64,000 nt of DNA from assembly GCA_910575775.1 (NCBI GenBank), contig CAJTEY010000006.1, forward strand, positions 92,075 through 156,074, in the 5' to 3' direction. Position 1 is the first letter of the stretch, and each line of letters opens with the position of its first letter. Shown here piece after piece: positions 8,134 to 16,991 of this stretch. The position numbers were made by a program, and so were the translations under genes. The DNA comes from Lachnospiraceae bacterium (GTDB lineage: Bacteria > Bacillota > Clostridia > Lachnospirales > Lachnospiraceae). The notes beneath the pieces were generated by a model, which saw only the letters and a program-made list of their open reading frames with translations, had not been told where the DNA came from and made no database searches.

Positions 8134-9312
8134 TTACCGTTTGACAAGTCTGTTGACAAGCTTCAGGACGGCGCGTATATAAAAAGGCTGCAAGGCCTTT
8201 TTTGCGTTCTGCAGTTCTTTTCGGATCTCGATGTGCTGGGGGCAGTGTTTCTCACAGGCGCCGCATTTGGTGCAGTTATTCATGGAAGTGGCGTCCTTTT
8301 TGAGGGACGTAATCTGGATATATTCCAACATGGCGCTGATTTTTTTGTGCATGGCGCTCTGGTTGTAGCAGCGGAAGGCGGTAGGAATGTCCACGCCGTG
8401 AGGGCAGGGCATACAGTAGCCGCAGCCGGTACAGCCGACCTTGAGATTCTGGTTGATTTTGGTGCGCACCGTATCAATCAGGCTGTGGTCTTCCTGTGTG
8501 AAGCTGCCGATACCGGCTTCGTCTGCCGCATTTGTGTTTTCCAGAACCATCTCCTGGGAATTCATGCCGGAGAGGACACAGGTGACCTCTGGCTGATCCC
8601 AGAGCCAGTGAAAAGCCCACTGTGCGGGGGTACGCTTAATCGGATACTCCGCAAAAGCTTTTTCGACGGCTTCCGGCAGGGCAGTAATCAGCCTGCCGCC
8701 CCGCAGAGGCTCCATGATAACGACAGGAATGCCTTTGCCGGCAGCGTAGCGAAGGCCCGTTCTTCCTGCCTGGGTGTGTTCATCCAGATAATTGTACTGG
8801 ATCTGGCAGAAATCCCAGTCGTAGGCGTCTACAAGAGCCTGAAAGGTGCTGGTATCGCCGTGGAATGAAAAACCGATATTGCGGATCGCGTCGGTCTTCT
8901 TTTTTTCGGCAATCCATTCTTCGATGCCGATGGTTTTCAGCCGGTTCCAGACTTCTAAATCGAAAAGCATATGCATCAGATAAAAGTCAATGTGATCCGT
9001 CCGCAGGCGTCTGAGCTGCTCCTGAAAGAGTTTCTCGATGGAGGATGCATTTTTGAGAAGATAATAGGGGAGTTTGTCTGCAATATAGACCTGATCCCGG
9101 CAGTGATTCCGTTCCAGGATTGTGCCGAGAGCTTCCTCGCTGCCGCCGTATATGTAAGCGGTGTCAAAGTAGTTAACGCCGTTTTTTATGGCCAGCATAA
9201 TTTCTTTCTCAGCCTTTTCAAGATTGATCTTTGTGCCCGCGCCGGTAAAGCGCATGCAGCCGTAGCCGAGAATCGACACTTCTGTACCGTCTTTCATTTT
9301 TCTGTACTGCAT
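8134..9312 (-). CDS. Aldo/keto reductase with C-terminal ferredoxin domain
   Basis: About 392 residues. The N-terminal AKR barrel carries the FDTAYIYG motif (catalytic Asp/Tyr), DKLPYY lysine and MH histidine of the tetrad. The C-terminal part has two 4Fe-4S cysteine clusters, CTGCGYCMPCPHG and CTKCGACEKHCPQ. Such fusions are common in anaerobic Firmicutes and presumably reduce carbonyl substrates; the substrate is not predictable. I chose the ATG at 9312 over that at 9333 because GGAG sits 5 bases before it. Convergent with the gene ending at 8129. Confidence 0.92.
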   Translation of the reverse strand: MQYRKMKDGTEVSILGYGCMRFTGAGTKINLEKAEKEIMLAIKNGVNYFDTAYIYGGSEEALGTILERNHCRDQVYIADKLPYYLLKNASSIEKLFQEQLRRLRTDHIDFYLMHMLFDLEVWNRLKTIGIEEWIAEKKKTDAIRNIGFSFHGDTSTFQALVDAYDWDFCQIQYNYLDEHTQAGRTGLRYAAGKGIPVVIMEPLRGGRLITALPEAVEKAFAEYPIKRTPAQWAFHWLWDQPEVTCVLSGMNSQEMVLENTNAADEAGIGSFTQEDHSLIDTVRTKINQNLKVGCTGCGYCMPCPHGVDIPTAFRCYNQSAMHKKISAMLEYIQITSLKKDATSMNNCTKCGACEKHCPQHIEIRKELQNAKKALQPFYIRAVLKLVNRLVKR

Positions 9313-9497
9313 AATATCTCCGTTCCAAAGCATAAGCGGTGCAGGAGGGATTACCGTTGCAGCCGCAGCGCTTTTTTGATGATCATAACCAGTTCTTCCT
9401 ATTATATAGTAAATTTATGCGGAAAGTCAAATATGATGCGCCTCGCTGCTGTCACAGAATTTACCAAAATTCTAATAAAAAGTTAATAATTCTTTCC

Positions 9498-9526
9498 TTG
9501 TTTTTCCTCGGTATTCGGTATATATT
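9498..9526 (+). promoter_or_regulatory. Sigma-A-type promoter for relQ
   Basis: TTGTTT (9498-9503), 17-base spacer, TATATT (9521-9526), 25 bases before the start codon. Confidence 0.55.
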
Positions 9527-9551
9527 AGGGAAATGAACGGAGGTCAGACAG

Positions 9552-10340
9552 ATGAGTGGAAATCCATTTTTCCCATTGGATGAGTTGGGATTTGATGCCG
9601 AGGAGAATCAGATGATGGTGATTCCCAAGGTGGACAAGGAAATTTATGAACAGCGCCGGAAGATGGCGGGAACGATGGTCGATTATAAGGAGATGCGTAT
9701 GCGCTACAGTTGTGCAATCAAGGAGGTACGGACGAAGTTTGATGTCCTAAACTCTGAGTTTAATGTGCGGTATCAGCGCAATCCGATTACTTCCATAAAT
9801 TCCCGTTTAAAGAGCAGCGCGAGCATTATGGAGAAGCTGAACCGCAGAGGACTTCCTTTTACGGTGGAAAATGTGGAGGAGAATCTTCACGATGTGGCCG
9901 GAATACGGGTGGTCTGCTCCTATGTGGATGATATTTATGTGCTGGCGCAGGCGCTTGCCCAGCAGGACGACATTACGGTGATCCGCAGGAAGGATTATAT
10001 CAGGAACCCGAAACCCAACGGATACCGCAGTTACCATATGATCGTGAGCGTGCCGGTGTTCTTCTCCGATCAGACAAGAGAGATGGCGGTGGAGGTGCAG
10101 ATTCGCACCATTGCCATGGACTTTTGGGCAAGTCTGGAGCACCAGCTCAAATACAAGCAGGAGGTTCCCAATCAGGCGGAGATCGTGAGGAGCCTGACTA
10201 CATGTGCGGAGCAGATTGCGTCCATTGACGAACAGATGTGGCAGGTGCGCCAGCAGATTGAAAGCTCGGAGGATCTGCCCACAGAAGAGGAAATTCTTCT
10301 GGAGAAACTACGCAAGATTGATATTGCGGTCGGAGAATAG
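9552..10340 (+). CDS. relQ: Small alarmone synthetase (GTP pyrophosphokinase)
   Basis: A 262-residue cytoplasmic (p)ppGpp synthetase with only the RelA/SpoT synthetase domain. Motifs are HDVAGIRVVCSY (about 113-124), NGYRSYHMIV and EVQIRT...FWASLEHQLKYK. No hydrolase, TGS or ACT domain is present, as expected of RelQ/YjbM types. GGAGGT lies 8 bases before ATG. It is a single-gene unit between divergent and unrelated neighbours. The enzyme transfers pyrophosphate from ATP to GDP/GTP under stress. Confidence 0.93.
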   Translation: MSGNPFFPLDELGFDAEENQMMVIPKVDKEIYEQRRKMAGTMVDYKEMRMRYSCAIKEVRTKFDVLNSEFNVRYQRNPITSINSRLKSSASIMEKLNRRGLPFTVENVEENLHDVAGIRVVCSYVDDIYVLAQALAQQDDITVIRRKDYIRNPKPNGYRSYHMIVSVPVFFSDQTREMAVEVQIRTIAMDFWASLEHQLKYKQEVPNQAEIVRSLTTCAEQIASIDEQMWQVRQQIESSEDLPTEEEILLEKLRKIDIAVGE

Positions 10341-10363
10341 AAAATGGAAACATAAAATACTAA

Positions 10364-10375
10364 AATATTTTAAAA
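10364..10375 (+). promoter_or_regulatory. Possible ArsR-type operator upstream of GH43 gene
   Basis: AATATTTTAAAA, just upstream of the -35 box at 10392. The same 12 bases occur in opposite orientation at 13309-13320, downstream of the promoter of the ArsR-type gene. AT-richness makes chance occurrence possible. Confidence 0.3.
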
Positions 10376-10391
10376 TAATATAAATTAAATA

Positions 10392-10420
10392 TTGAATAAC
10401 CATCGACTCTCTGTTATAGT
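10392..10420 (+). promoter_or_regulatory. Sigma-A-type promoter for the GH43 gene
   Basis: TTGAAT (10392-10397), 17-base spacer, TATAGT (10415-10420). It leaves a long leader of about 140 bases. Confidence 0.6.
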
Positions 10421-10566
10421 TTTATTAGAGAAAACAGTTCTTGCTGTCTTTTGCGATGTTTGCTGAGTCAGCGGTCTGGATTGTTTTAGGAAACAACAGG
10501 AAAGGAAGCAGGGACGGACAGAAGCGGCATAGTATGCCGGGGACGTCTCGGAACGGAGGGTAAGGG

Positions 10567-12216
10567 ATGAGAAGGAGAAACGGGGCGTTATGCGCATTGA
10601 GCCTCCTGCTGGCGTTTGGCCTTACAGCGTGTGGTTCTTCAAAGGACGCGGGCACGCAGGCAGTGGAAAACGACGGTGCAGGCGGAGAGACACAGGAGAG
10701 CGGGGAATCGGCATCGGTCACGGAGGAGGAGAGCGGTGTGGGAGAACTGCCTGCAGATCTTGATTTTACGGTAAGCTATGATGGGATTAAAACAGCAGGA
10801 ATTGATGCGGGCGTTAGTGTTCACGATCCTTCTATTTACAAGGTGGATGGCAAGTATTACATATTCGGTTCCCACATGTCCACGGCGGTGTCGGAGGATC
10901 TGCGCACCTGGACATCCCTGGGGGACGGTTATAAGGTGAAGGATTCGATTTATTATGAGCTGATGGCGAATGAAGAAGCATTTGCTTACTCCGGCAGCAA
11001 GAAGAGCCTGATCCCCACCGATGACCGCAAATGGCATGTGTGGGCGCCGGACGTGATTTACAACGAGGATGCGGGGCTGTACTATTTGTATTTCTGTACC
11101 ACCTCCACCTGGAACGCGTCAAATCTGTGCTATGCCACCAGCGAAAAGATCGAGGGGCCTTACGAGTGGAAGGGCGCGCTGATCTATTCCGGGTTTACGG
11201 CGGAGACGCTGGATGCAACGGATGTGACGGAATATGTTGACCGGGATACGGCCAAAGACAGATATATCAAAAAGAGCAATGAATATAACTTCAACAAATT
11301 TCCCAATGCCATCGACCCCACGGTGCTTTACGACGGGGAGGGAAGGTTGTGGATGGTATACGGTTCCTGGTCGGGCGGCATGTACCTTCTGGAGCTTGAC
11401 AAGACAACCGGCGAGGTGATTCACCCCGAGGAAGATGAGGCTAAGCGGGTAGACCCTTACTTCGGGAAACGGCTGCTTGGCGGCAATCACAGCTCCATCG
11501 AGGCGCCTTATATCCTCTACGATGAGGAGAGCGGATATTATTACCTCTTTGTATCTTACGGCGGCCTGACGAGAGAGGGCGGCTACCAGATCCGCGTTTT
11601 CCGCTCGGAGACCATAGACGGGGATTATGTGGATATGAACGGGGAATACCCTATGGACACGAACAACCCGGAACATTATCCTTACGGACTGAAGCTTTCC
11701 GGCAACTATTTCCTGCCAAGCCTGGAGATGGCGTATATGGCGACAGGCCACAATTCCGCCTTTGTCGATGAGGATGGCAAAAAGTACATCGTAAACCATA
11801 CCCGTTTTGACAATAAGACGGAAGAACATGAGCCGAGGGTGCACCAGTTTATTGTCAATGAGGAGGGATGGCCCTGTATGCTGCCCTATGCGACAGACGG
11901 CGAGACCGTGTCTGAAAGCGGTTATGATAAGGCAGCGGTGGCAGGCAGATACTATGTGATCAATCAGGGAACCGGCATTGACGCTGAGATTGCCCAGCCC
12001 TTTATCCTGTATCTGGATGAGAGCGGACAGGTGTACGGTGACGGCGTGGAAGGAAACTGGGAGATGAAGGACGGCACATGTTATATGAAGGTGTCCTGTG
12101 ACGGCAAGGATTACAGCGGCGTGTTCTGCCAGATGAACGATGAGGCGGGAACCCAGGTTATGACTTTCAGCGCTGTGGGCAATAACGAGAGTGTCTGGGG
12201 TGTGAAGTACGAGTGA
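10567..12216 (+). CDS. Secreted GH43 arabinanase-like lipoprotein
   Basis: A 549-residue lipoprotein: the signal peptide ends in the lipobox LTAC with Cys at about 22, followed by an acidic linker. The five-bladed propeller of GH43 shows the catalytic base Asp86 (HDPSIY), the pKa-modulating Asp near 249 (IDPTV) and the general acid Glu near 310 (SIEAPY). A C-terminal beta domain (about 460-549) follows, as in endo-arabinanases. It probably cleaves alpha-1,5-arabinan outside the cell; xylan is possible. GGAGGG ribosome site. The convergent ArsR-type gene is a likely regulator because similar pairs occur in Clostridia and the two upstream regions share a motif. Confidence 0.88.
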   Translation: MRRRNGALCALSLLLAFGLTACGSSKDAGTQAVENDGAGGETQESGESASVTEEESGVGELPADLDFTVSYDGIKTAGIDAGVSVHDPSIYKVDGKYYIFGSHMSTAVSEDLRTWTSLGDGYKVKDSIYYELMANEEAFAYSGSKKSLIPTDDRKWHVWAPDVIYNEDAGLYYLYFCTTSTWNASNLCYATSEKIEGPYEWKGALIYSGFTAETLDATDVTEYVDRDTAKDRYIKKSNEYNFNKFPNAIDPTVLYDGEGRLWMVYGSWSGGMYLLELDKTTGEVIHPEEDEAKRVDPYFGKRLLGGNHSSIEAPYILYDEESGYYYLFVSYGGLTREGGYQIRVFRSETIDGDYVDMNGEYPMDTNNPEHYPYGLKLSGNYFLPSLEMAYMATGHNSAFVDEDGKKYIVNHTRFDNKTEEHEPRVHQFIVNEEGWPCMLPYATDGETVSESGYDKAAVAGRYYVINQGTGIDAEIAQPFILYLDESGQVYGDGVEGNWEMKDGTCYMKVSCDGKDYSGVFCQMNDEAGTQVMTFSAVGNNESVWGVKYE

Positions 12217-12278
12217 CCGAAAGACTGACGGAATCACAATATTGAAAAGACATATTTCAGCCGGAATATAGACAAGAA

Positions 12279-12309
12279 AAGCGCCTGCGGGAGAGTCCTG
12301 CAGGCGCTT
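12279..12309. terminator. Bidirectional terminator between convergent genes
   Basis: GCGCCTGCGG (12281-12290) pairs with CCTGCAGGCGC (12297-12307) with one bulge. It lies between the GH43 gene and the convergent ArsR-type gene; AAAA on the left gives a T run for the minus strand. Confidence 0.75.
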
Positions 12310-12346
12310 GCTAGTGCATTTCGGATCTGTAATAGAGGAACAATGA

Positions 12347-13273
12347 CTACTCGCCCTCCTCCATGGGAGAATAGTGGATATTTACCTTGATGTCCTGTCC
12401 GTAGTTGCCGAATGTTTTGCCGAAGATGGTCAGGCCGCCAACATGTTCTGCGTCGTCGTCCACGGCAAGCCGGAAACGGAGACTGCTGCGGAAATCCAGA
12501 TGAAAGCTGTCGATGGTCACGTCAGAGATCTTGAGGCCGTCGATGAAGGTTCCTTTCCGATTGATCACGAGCAGTTTAAGCAGGCCGTACTGGTTCCAGT
12601 TGGGAAACCACCAGTCGGGTGTGAAAAGCCCTCTGGAGTCACCGAAATCTCCCGGGGAGAGCCAGTTGCCGATGCACACGTCATTTAGGTAAAAGGAGAT
12701 GTCAGAGGGCCACACATTGTTGACGCCAGGAGCCTCGGAACTCAACTCCGCTGAAATCGTGAGCTGGGTGATTTTCTGGAAACTGGGGATGAAGTTGGGA
12801 ATATTGTACTCCACAAACCCCTTGGTAAACCAGAGAATGTCTGCACTGTAGCGGTCGGGATGGTCAAAATAGCGGGAGTCATCCACTTCACCGATAATGG
12901 CCTTGTCCGAGGCGAGACCGCAGGTGGGACAGATGCGGTAGACAGAGTAATGACCGACTTTGATATCCGTGCTGTAGACATTCAGAATATCTTCCTGCCG
13001 CTCTAAATCGATCAGAATCTTGTCCAGATGAACCGAGCAGATCTTCTGGTTGCCGTGTCCGGCGGACTCACTGGAAATGGAGATCAGCCCGCAGCTTTCC
13101 AGCTTTTTGATGTGGCTGGTCAGCGCGCCGTTTGTGATATTCAGCCGGGATGCCAGTTCATTCATGCTCATGCTGTTGTTATCCAGAAGAATATTTAAAA
13201 TCTCGATGCGGACATCGGAGCCGAGCGCTTTAAAAATATCTAAACCATCGTTAAGTGAAGTGATGTGAAGCAA
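12347..13273 (-). CDS. ArsR-family regulator with large sensor domain
   Basis: A 308-residue regulator. Residues 1-75 form a winged helix (IFKALGSDVRIEILNILL; recognition helix MNELASRLNITNGALTSHIKKLE). The rest is a 220-residue beta-rich domain with a Cys-x-x-Cys near 125 and many aromatic residues, suggesting a carbohydrate-binding jelly-roll rather than a metal sensor. Start is TTG: perfect GGAGG sits 8 bases upstream and no ATG fits. It converges on the GH43 gene and probably controls it and itself. Confidence 0.82.
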   Translation of the reverse strand: MLHITSLNDGLDIFKALGSDVRIEILNILLDNNSMSMNELASRLNITNGALTSHIKKLESCGLISISSESAGHGNQKICSVHLDKILIDLERQEDILNVYSTDIKVGHYSVYRICPTCGLASDKAIIGEVDDSRYFDHPDRYSADILWFTKGFVEYNIPNFIPSFQKITQLTISAELSSEAPGVNNVWPSDISFYLNDVCIGNWLSPGDFGDSRGLFTPDWWFPNWNQYGLLKLLVINRKGTFIDGLKISDVTIDSFHLDFRSSLRFRLAVDDDAEHVGGLTIFGKTFGNYGQDIKVNIHYSPMEEGE

Positions 13274-13308
13274 GTTTTTTTCCTCCAGAAAGCAAAAAGT
13301 TTAAGTTT

Positions 13309-13320
13309 TTTTAAAATATT
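13309..13320 (-). promoter_or_regulatory. Possible autoregulatory operator of the ArsR-type gene
   Basis: Minus-strand AATATTTTAAAA, about 15 bases downstream of the -10 box (13335-13340). It matches the motif at 10364-10375 before the GH43 gene. Confidence 0.3.
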
Positions 13321-13334
13321 ATAATATCAATAAA

Positions 13335-13363
13335 ATTATAAACAAAAAAATGCAGTTAGTCAA
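13335..13363 (-). promoter_or_regulatory. Sigma-A promoter of the ArsR-type gene
   Basis: Minus strand TTGACT (13358-13363), 17-base spacer, TATAAT (13335-13340). Confidence 0.7.
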
Positions 13364-13466
13364 TTATTGTTAAGTAATTTATACAAATAATTCGAAAAAA
13401 AAGCAAAAATAATTTATATTTTACATAAAAAGTATATGACATGAAATCTGTTAATAGATATAAAAT

Positions 13467-13492
13467 AACACGGTCTCCGAAGAAACCGTGTT
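13467..13492 (-). terminator. Terminator of putP
   Basis: AACACGGT (13467-13474) pairs with ACCGTGTT (13485-13492); on the minus strand it is followed by an A/T-rich stretch. It lies 36 bases past the putP stop. Confidence 0.6.
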
Positions 13493-13527
13493 TCTGATAT
13501 TCGTATCTGATGCATAGGAAGTGTTAT

Positions 13528-15054
13528 TTATTTTGCGTTAACTTCGTCGAAGATGCGCACAAGACTTTCATCCGGCGCTTTTGTCAGCAGGGATACTGCC
13601 ACATTGACAAGAAGAGCGATGACAAAGGCGGGAAGCAGTTCGTAGATGGCGAATGCGCCGCCCAGCTTTGCGACCCCGTATTTCCAGACAAATACCATAA
13701 TACCGCCTGCAATCATGCCGGCAAGCGCGCCCTGCCTGTTGGAACGTTTCCAGAACAGCGCCAGAAGCACCACCGGGCCGAAAGCCGCGCCGAAGCCGGC
13801 CCAGGCGAAGGAGACAATGCCGAAGACGGAACTGTCGGGATCCTGCGCGATAAAGACGGCGATCAGGGAGATGGCAATGACCGTGAGTCTGGCAATGAGC
13901 AGGGAGGTTTTTGTGTCCAGCTTTTTCCGGCCAAAGTCCTGTACCAGATTCTGCGAGATGCTGGACGCTGCGGCCAGAAGCTGGGAATCTGCGGTGGACA
14001 TGGTAGCGGCCAGGATACCTGCCAGGATAACGCCGGCGATTAATGCGGGGATGACGCCGTGGGTGCTGAGCACGGAAGCAATCTGGATAATGACGGTCTC
14101 GGAGTTGCTGCCTTCCAGTACAGGGATGATGCCCGCCTGGGAGAGGCTGTAGCCCACCACGCCGATCAGTACGGCGATGGACATGGAGATCACCACCCAC
14201 ACGGTGGCGATTCTTCTGGAAAGCGTCAGTTTATTTTCATCTTCGATCGCCATAAAGCGCAGCAGGATGTGGGGCATGCCGAAATAGCCAAGCCCCCAGG
14301 CCAGCGTGGACACAATCATCAGAGGCGTGTAGGGAGCGGCCGCGCCGGTCTGGGCGGAGTAGCTCTGTACCAGACTCAGATAACCGGGGAGGCTGCTTAC
14401 GGCGTCCGTGACGCTTCCGAAACCGCCTGTCACGACAGCGCCGAAGCCGACTACAATGAGCAGGGCGATGGTCATGGTGATGCCCTGGATCAGGTCGGTG
14501 GTGCTCACGGCGAGAAAACCGCCAAGCGTACAGTAGATGACGATGACAGCCGCGCTTAAGAGCATGGCTGCAATATAGTTCATACCGAAGAGTGTGCTGA
14601 AAAGCTTACCACATGCCGCAAACCCGGAAGCGGTGTACGGCACGAAAAAGATGACGATGATAACGGCGGCGATACAGGTCAGAAGATGCCTGTCATCGCC
14701 ATATCTCTTAGCGAAAAACTCCGGGATGGTGAAAGAACCGATCCGGCTGGAGTAGCGGCGGATCCGTTTGGACACCAGAAGCCAGTTTAAGTATGTGCCG
14801 ATGGCAAGTCCGATAGCGGTCCAGCCCACTTCCGCAAGGCCGGCGATATAGGCAAGGCCGGGCAGTCCCATCAGGAGATAGCTGCTCATATCGGATGCCT
14901 CTGCGCTCATGGCGGTGACCAGCGGGCCGAGCTTGCGGCCGCCCAGATAAAATTCTGCGGCCTGTGTATTTTTCTTGGAATAGGTGATGCCGATGTAAAT
15001 CATCATGCCGAGATAGGCAACGATGGCAATGATAATACAAATCTGCGATGTCAT
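13528..15054 (-). CDS. putP: Sodium/proline symporter
   Basis: A 508-residue membrane protein of the sodium:solute symporter family with about 13 hydrophobic segments. The N-terminal EFYLGGRKLGPLVTAMSAEASDMSSYLLMGLPG region carries the PutP-type sodium and proline contacts. It imports proline with sodium. The ATG at 15069 is rejected as start because AGGAGG lies right after it and serves the ATG at 15054. It is a single-gene unit divergent from the GH3-like gene, with its own consensus promoter and terminator. Confidence 0.93.
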   Translation of the reverse strand: MTSQICIIIAIVAYLGMMIYIGITYSKKNTQAAEFYLGGRKLGPLVTAMSAEASDMSSYLLMGLPGLAYIAGLAEVGWTAIGLAIGTYLNWLLVSKRIRRYSSRIGSFTIPEFFAKRYGDDRHLLTCIAAVIIVIFFVPYTASGFAACGKLFSTLFGMNYIAAMLLSAAVIVIYCTLGGFLAVSTTDLIQGITMTIALLIVVGFGAVVTGGFGSVTDAVSSLPGYLSLVQSYSAQTGAAAPYTPLMIVSTLAWGLGYFGMPHILLRFMAIEDENKLTLSRRIATVWVVISMSIAVLIGVVGYSLSQAGIIPVLEGSNSETVIIQIASVLSTHGVIPALIAGVILAGILAATMSTADSQLLAAASSISQNLVQDFGRKKLDTKTSLLIARLTVIAISLIAVFIAQDPDSSVFGIVSFAWAGFGAAFGPVVLLALFWKRSNRQGALAGMIAGGIMVFVWKYGVAKLGGAFAIYELLPAFVIALLVNVAVSLLTKAPDESLVRIFDEVNAK

Positions 15055-15107
15055 AGATTTCCTCCTCATCTTTTGCTTTAGTCTGTTAAATAGTTAAATC
15101 ATCTGCT

Positions 15108-15136
15108 ATTATAGCGGGTTTGCGGAAAATGCGCAA
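15108..15136 (-). promoter_or_regulatory. Sigma-A promoter of putP
   Basis: Minus strand TTGCGC (15131-15136), 17-base spacer, TATAAT (15108-15113). Confidence 0.65.
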
Positions 15137-15176
15137 TAAAAAGTGTGGGGAAAACATTTGCGGCGTGTTAACTCTA

Positions 15177-15205
15177 TTGATTTTATAGGAAAAATCGCAT
15201 ATAAT
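15177..15205 (+). promoter_or_regulatory. Sigma-A promoter of the GH3-like gene
   Basis: TTGATT (15177-15182), 17-base spacer, TATAAT (15200-15205), divergent from the putP promoter. Confidence 0.7.
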
Positions 15206-15263
15206 GTCAGTATCTGCACCGTATTTATGGGAAAATGCGGTGGGTAATGCGAAGGAGGTTACA

Positions 15264-16922
15264 ATGGGGGTAGGAGAAGGGAAGGCGGATGCAATAACCT
15301 GTTTTAAGGAATTGTGCAGCAATGCGGTGGCAGAGCAGGAAAAATTTCTGCTGGACAGGCTTACGGAGAATAAGGATACTGAGTACGGAAAACTGTTTGG
15401 ATTTGATGATATTCATTCGATAGAAGAGTATCAGAAGGAACTGCCCATCACCTTTCATTATGATTATGAGACCATTATTGAGCGGCAGGTAAACGGAGAA
15501 GAAGGACTTCTTACCATGGAAAGGCCGGTGTATTACTGCATCAGTTCCGGGAGCACAGACTCGCCTAAGTATGTGCCGATCGTTGAGAAGGATATTCTGA
15601 GACAGAAATTTTACTGGCAGGATCTGTGCCGGGAGATAATCCGCAGGCAGATACCGGGCGCTTCGGATGAAGAGCTGTTTGGCAGGATTTTCAATGTTGG
15701 AGAGTTCCGTCGTGACTTTATGCCGGACGGCACCATGAGCGGTGTCCGGGCGGGCGTACTTCACCGTTACCTGGAGGCGAAGGGGGAACTGGATTTCGAC
15801 CGTTTTACGGCGCCGGAGGAGGTGCTGTTTCCTAAGCATACGCTGGAAGACCTGCTCTATGTGAAACTGCGCTTTGCGCTTGCATGCAGGGATGTGACGG
15901 CGATTCACGGTGTCTTTGTAAACCGGGTAGTCGGGGTGCTGCGGTTTCTGGTGGAGAACTGGAATGCCTTTTTGTCGGATATCGAGACGGGGGAGATCAG
16001 CGATTGTTTTCTGGTGAGCCATGAATGGGAGGCTTATCTGAAGGAACACCTGCCGGCGGATCCGGGGCGGGCGCAGGAGCTTCGCGCGATCCCGCAGGAA
16101 GGACTGGAGAACGGGCTGGTTAAGAAAATCTGGCCGGAGATGAAATACGGTCAGATGATCGGCGGCAGTATGTTTAAGCCATATATGGACAAGCTTTGTG
16201 TGTATGTTGACGATCTGCCGATCCACTATTTTACATATGCGTCGTCAGAAGGCTGTTTTGGTATAGCTGGAAGCTTTAACGAGGAGGACGCTTACTACAC
16301 GCTTCTGCCGGACACCTGTTTTTATGAGTTTGTTCCAGAAACCGGGGAAGGGGAAAGAATTTATACGATCCGTGATGTGGAAGTGGGTTCTAAATATGAA
16401 CTGCTGGTTACCACTTTTTCGGGGGCTTACCGCTATGCGATCGGTGATGTGGTGGAGGTAGTCGGTTTTGAGGGGCAGGCGCCGATTGTGCGGGTCTGCT
16501 ATCGAAAGAGCCAGGTGATCAATATTGCGGATGAAAAGATGAATGTGCGCCAGCTGGAGAACGCCATGCGCAAGTTCCAGATGAGAGCAGGGTGTGCGGC
16601 GGAAGGTTTCTGCGTGGACGGCGATTACGCGAAACAGAAACCGCGGTACATGTTATATCTGGAGCTGACGGAAGGGAAGCTGCCCGATAACGCGGAAGAA
16701 ATTCTGGACGAATGTCTGATGGAGAGCAGCTTTGGCTATAAGAGAGACAGGGAGCTGGCAGAGATTGGCCGCGTGAAGATCCAGATGATCCCAAGCGGCG
16801 GATTTAAGGCTTACGGAAGATTTATGGCGAAGCTTGGCCGCAGTAAGGAGCAGGAAAAACCGCTCCGTGTCCTGGTGACTGAAGAACAGAAGGCATTCTT
16901 CGGAGGGGCGTTGACGCCATAA
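15264..16922 (+). CDS. GH3-family (auxin-responsive GH3-like) adenylating enzyme
   Basis: A 552-residue enzyme of the GH3 branch of the acyl-adenylate-forming superfamily. The phosphate-binding segment CISSGSTDSPKYVPI is near residue 93, TTFSGAYRYAIGDVVEV near 394 contains the conserved Tyr-Arg/Gly-Asp element, and a small C-terminal domain follows. Plant members join acids to amino acids; bacterial members are mostly uncharacterised, so the substrate is unknown. I chose the ATG at 15264 because of GGAGG 6 bases upstream; the frame is open earlier. The next gene starts 69 bases later and could be cotranscribed. Confidence 0.88.
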   Translation: MGVGEGKADAITCFKELCSNAVAEQEKFLLDRLTENKDTEYGKLFGFDDIHSIEEYQKELPITFHYDYETIIERQVNGEEGLLTMERPVYYCISSGSTDSPKYVPIVEKDILRQKFYWQDLCREIIRRQIPGASDEELFGRIFNVGEFRRDFMPDGTMSGVRAGVLHRYLEAKGELDFDRFTAPEEVLFPKHTLEDLLYVKLRFALACRDVTAIHGVFVNRVVGVLRFLVENWNAFLSDIETGEISDCFLVSHEWEAYLKEHLPADPGRAQELRAIPQEGLENGLVKKIWPEMKYGQMIGGSMFKPYMDKLCVYVDDLPIHYFTYASSEGCFGIAGSFNEEDAYYTLLPDTCFYEFVPETGEGERIYTIRDVEVGSKYELLVTTFSGAYRYAIGDVVEVVGFEGQAPIVRVCYRKSQVINIADEKMNVRQLENAMRKFQMRAGCAAEGFCVDGDYAKQKPRYMLYLELTEGKLPDNAEEILDECLMESSFGYKRDRELAEIGRVKIQMIPSGGFKAYGRFMAKLGRSKEQEKPLRVLVTEEQKAFFGGALTP

Positions 16923-16991
16923 ACCGCTTCGGGAGGCAGCAGGTGTTTAGAAGCGGGTTTACGGGCAACATGTACAGGCTGGAGAAACGAC

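Noticed and set aside
8089..8868. Plus-strand ORF over the aldo/keto reductase
   Set aside because: Antisense to the Fe-S cysteine motifs; no family resemblance.
11119..12237. Long minus-strand ORF opposite the GH43 gene
   Set aside because: Low-quality composition rich in His/Ile/Leu and antisense to an intact enzyme with clear motifs; a shadow frame.
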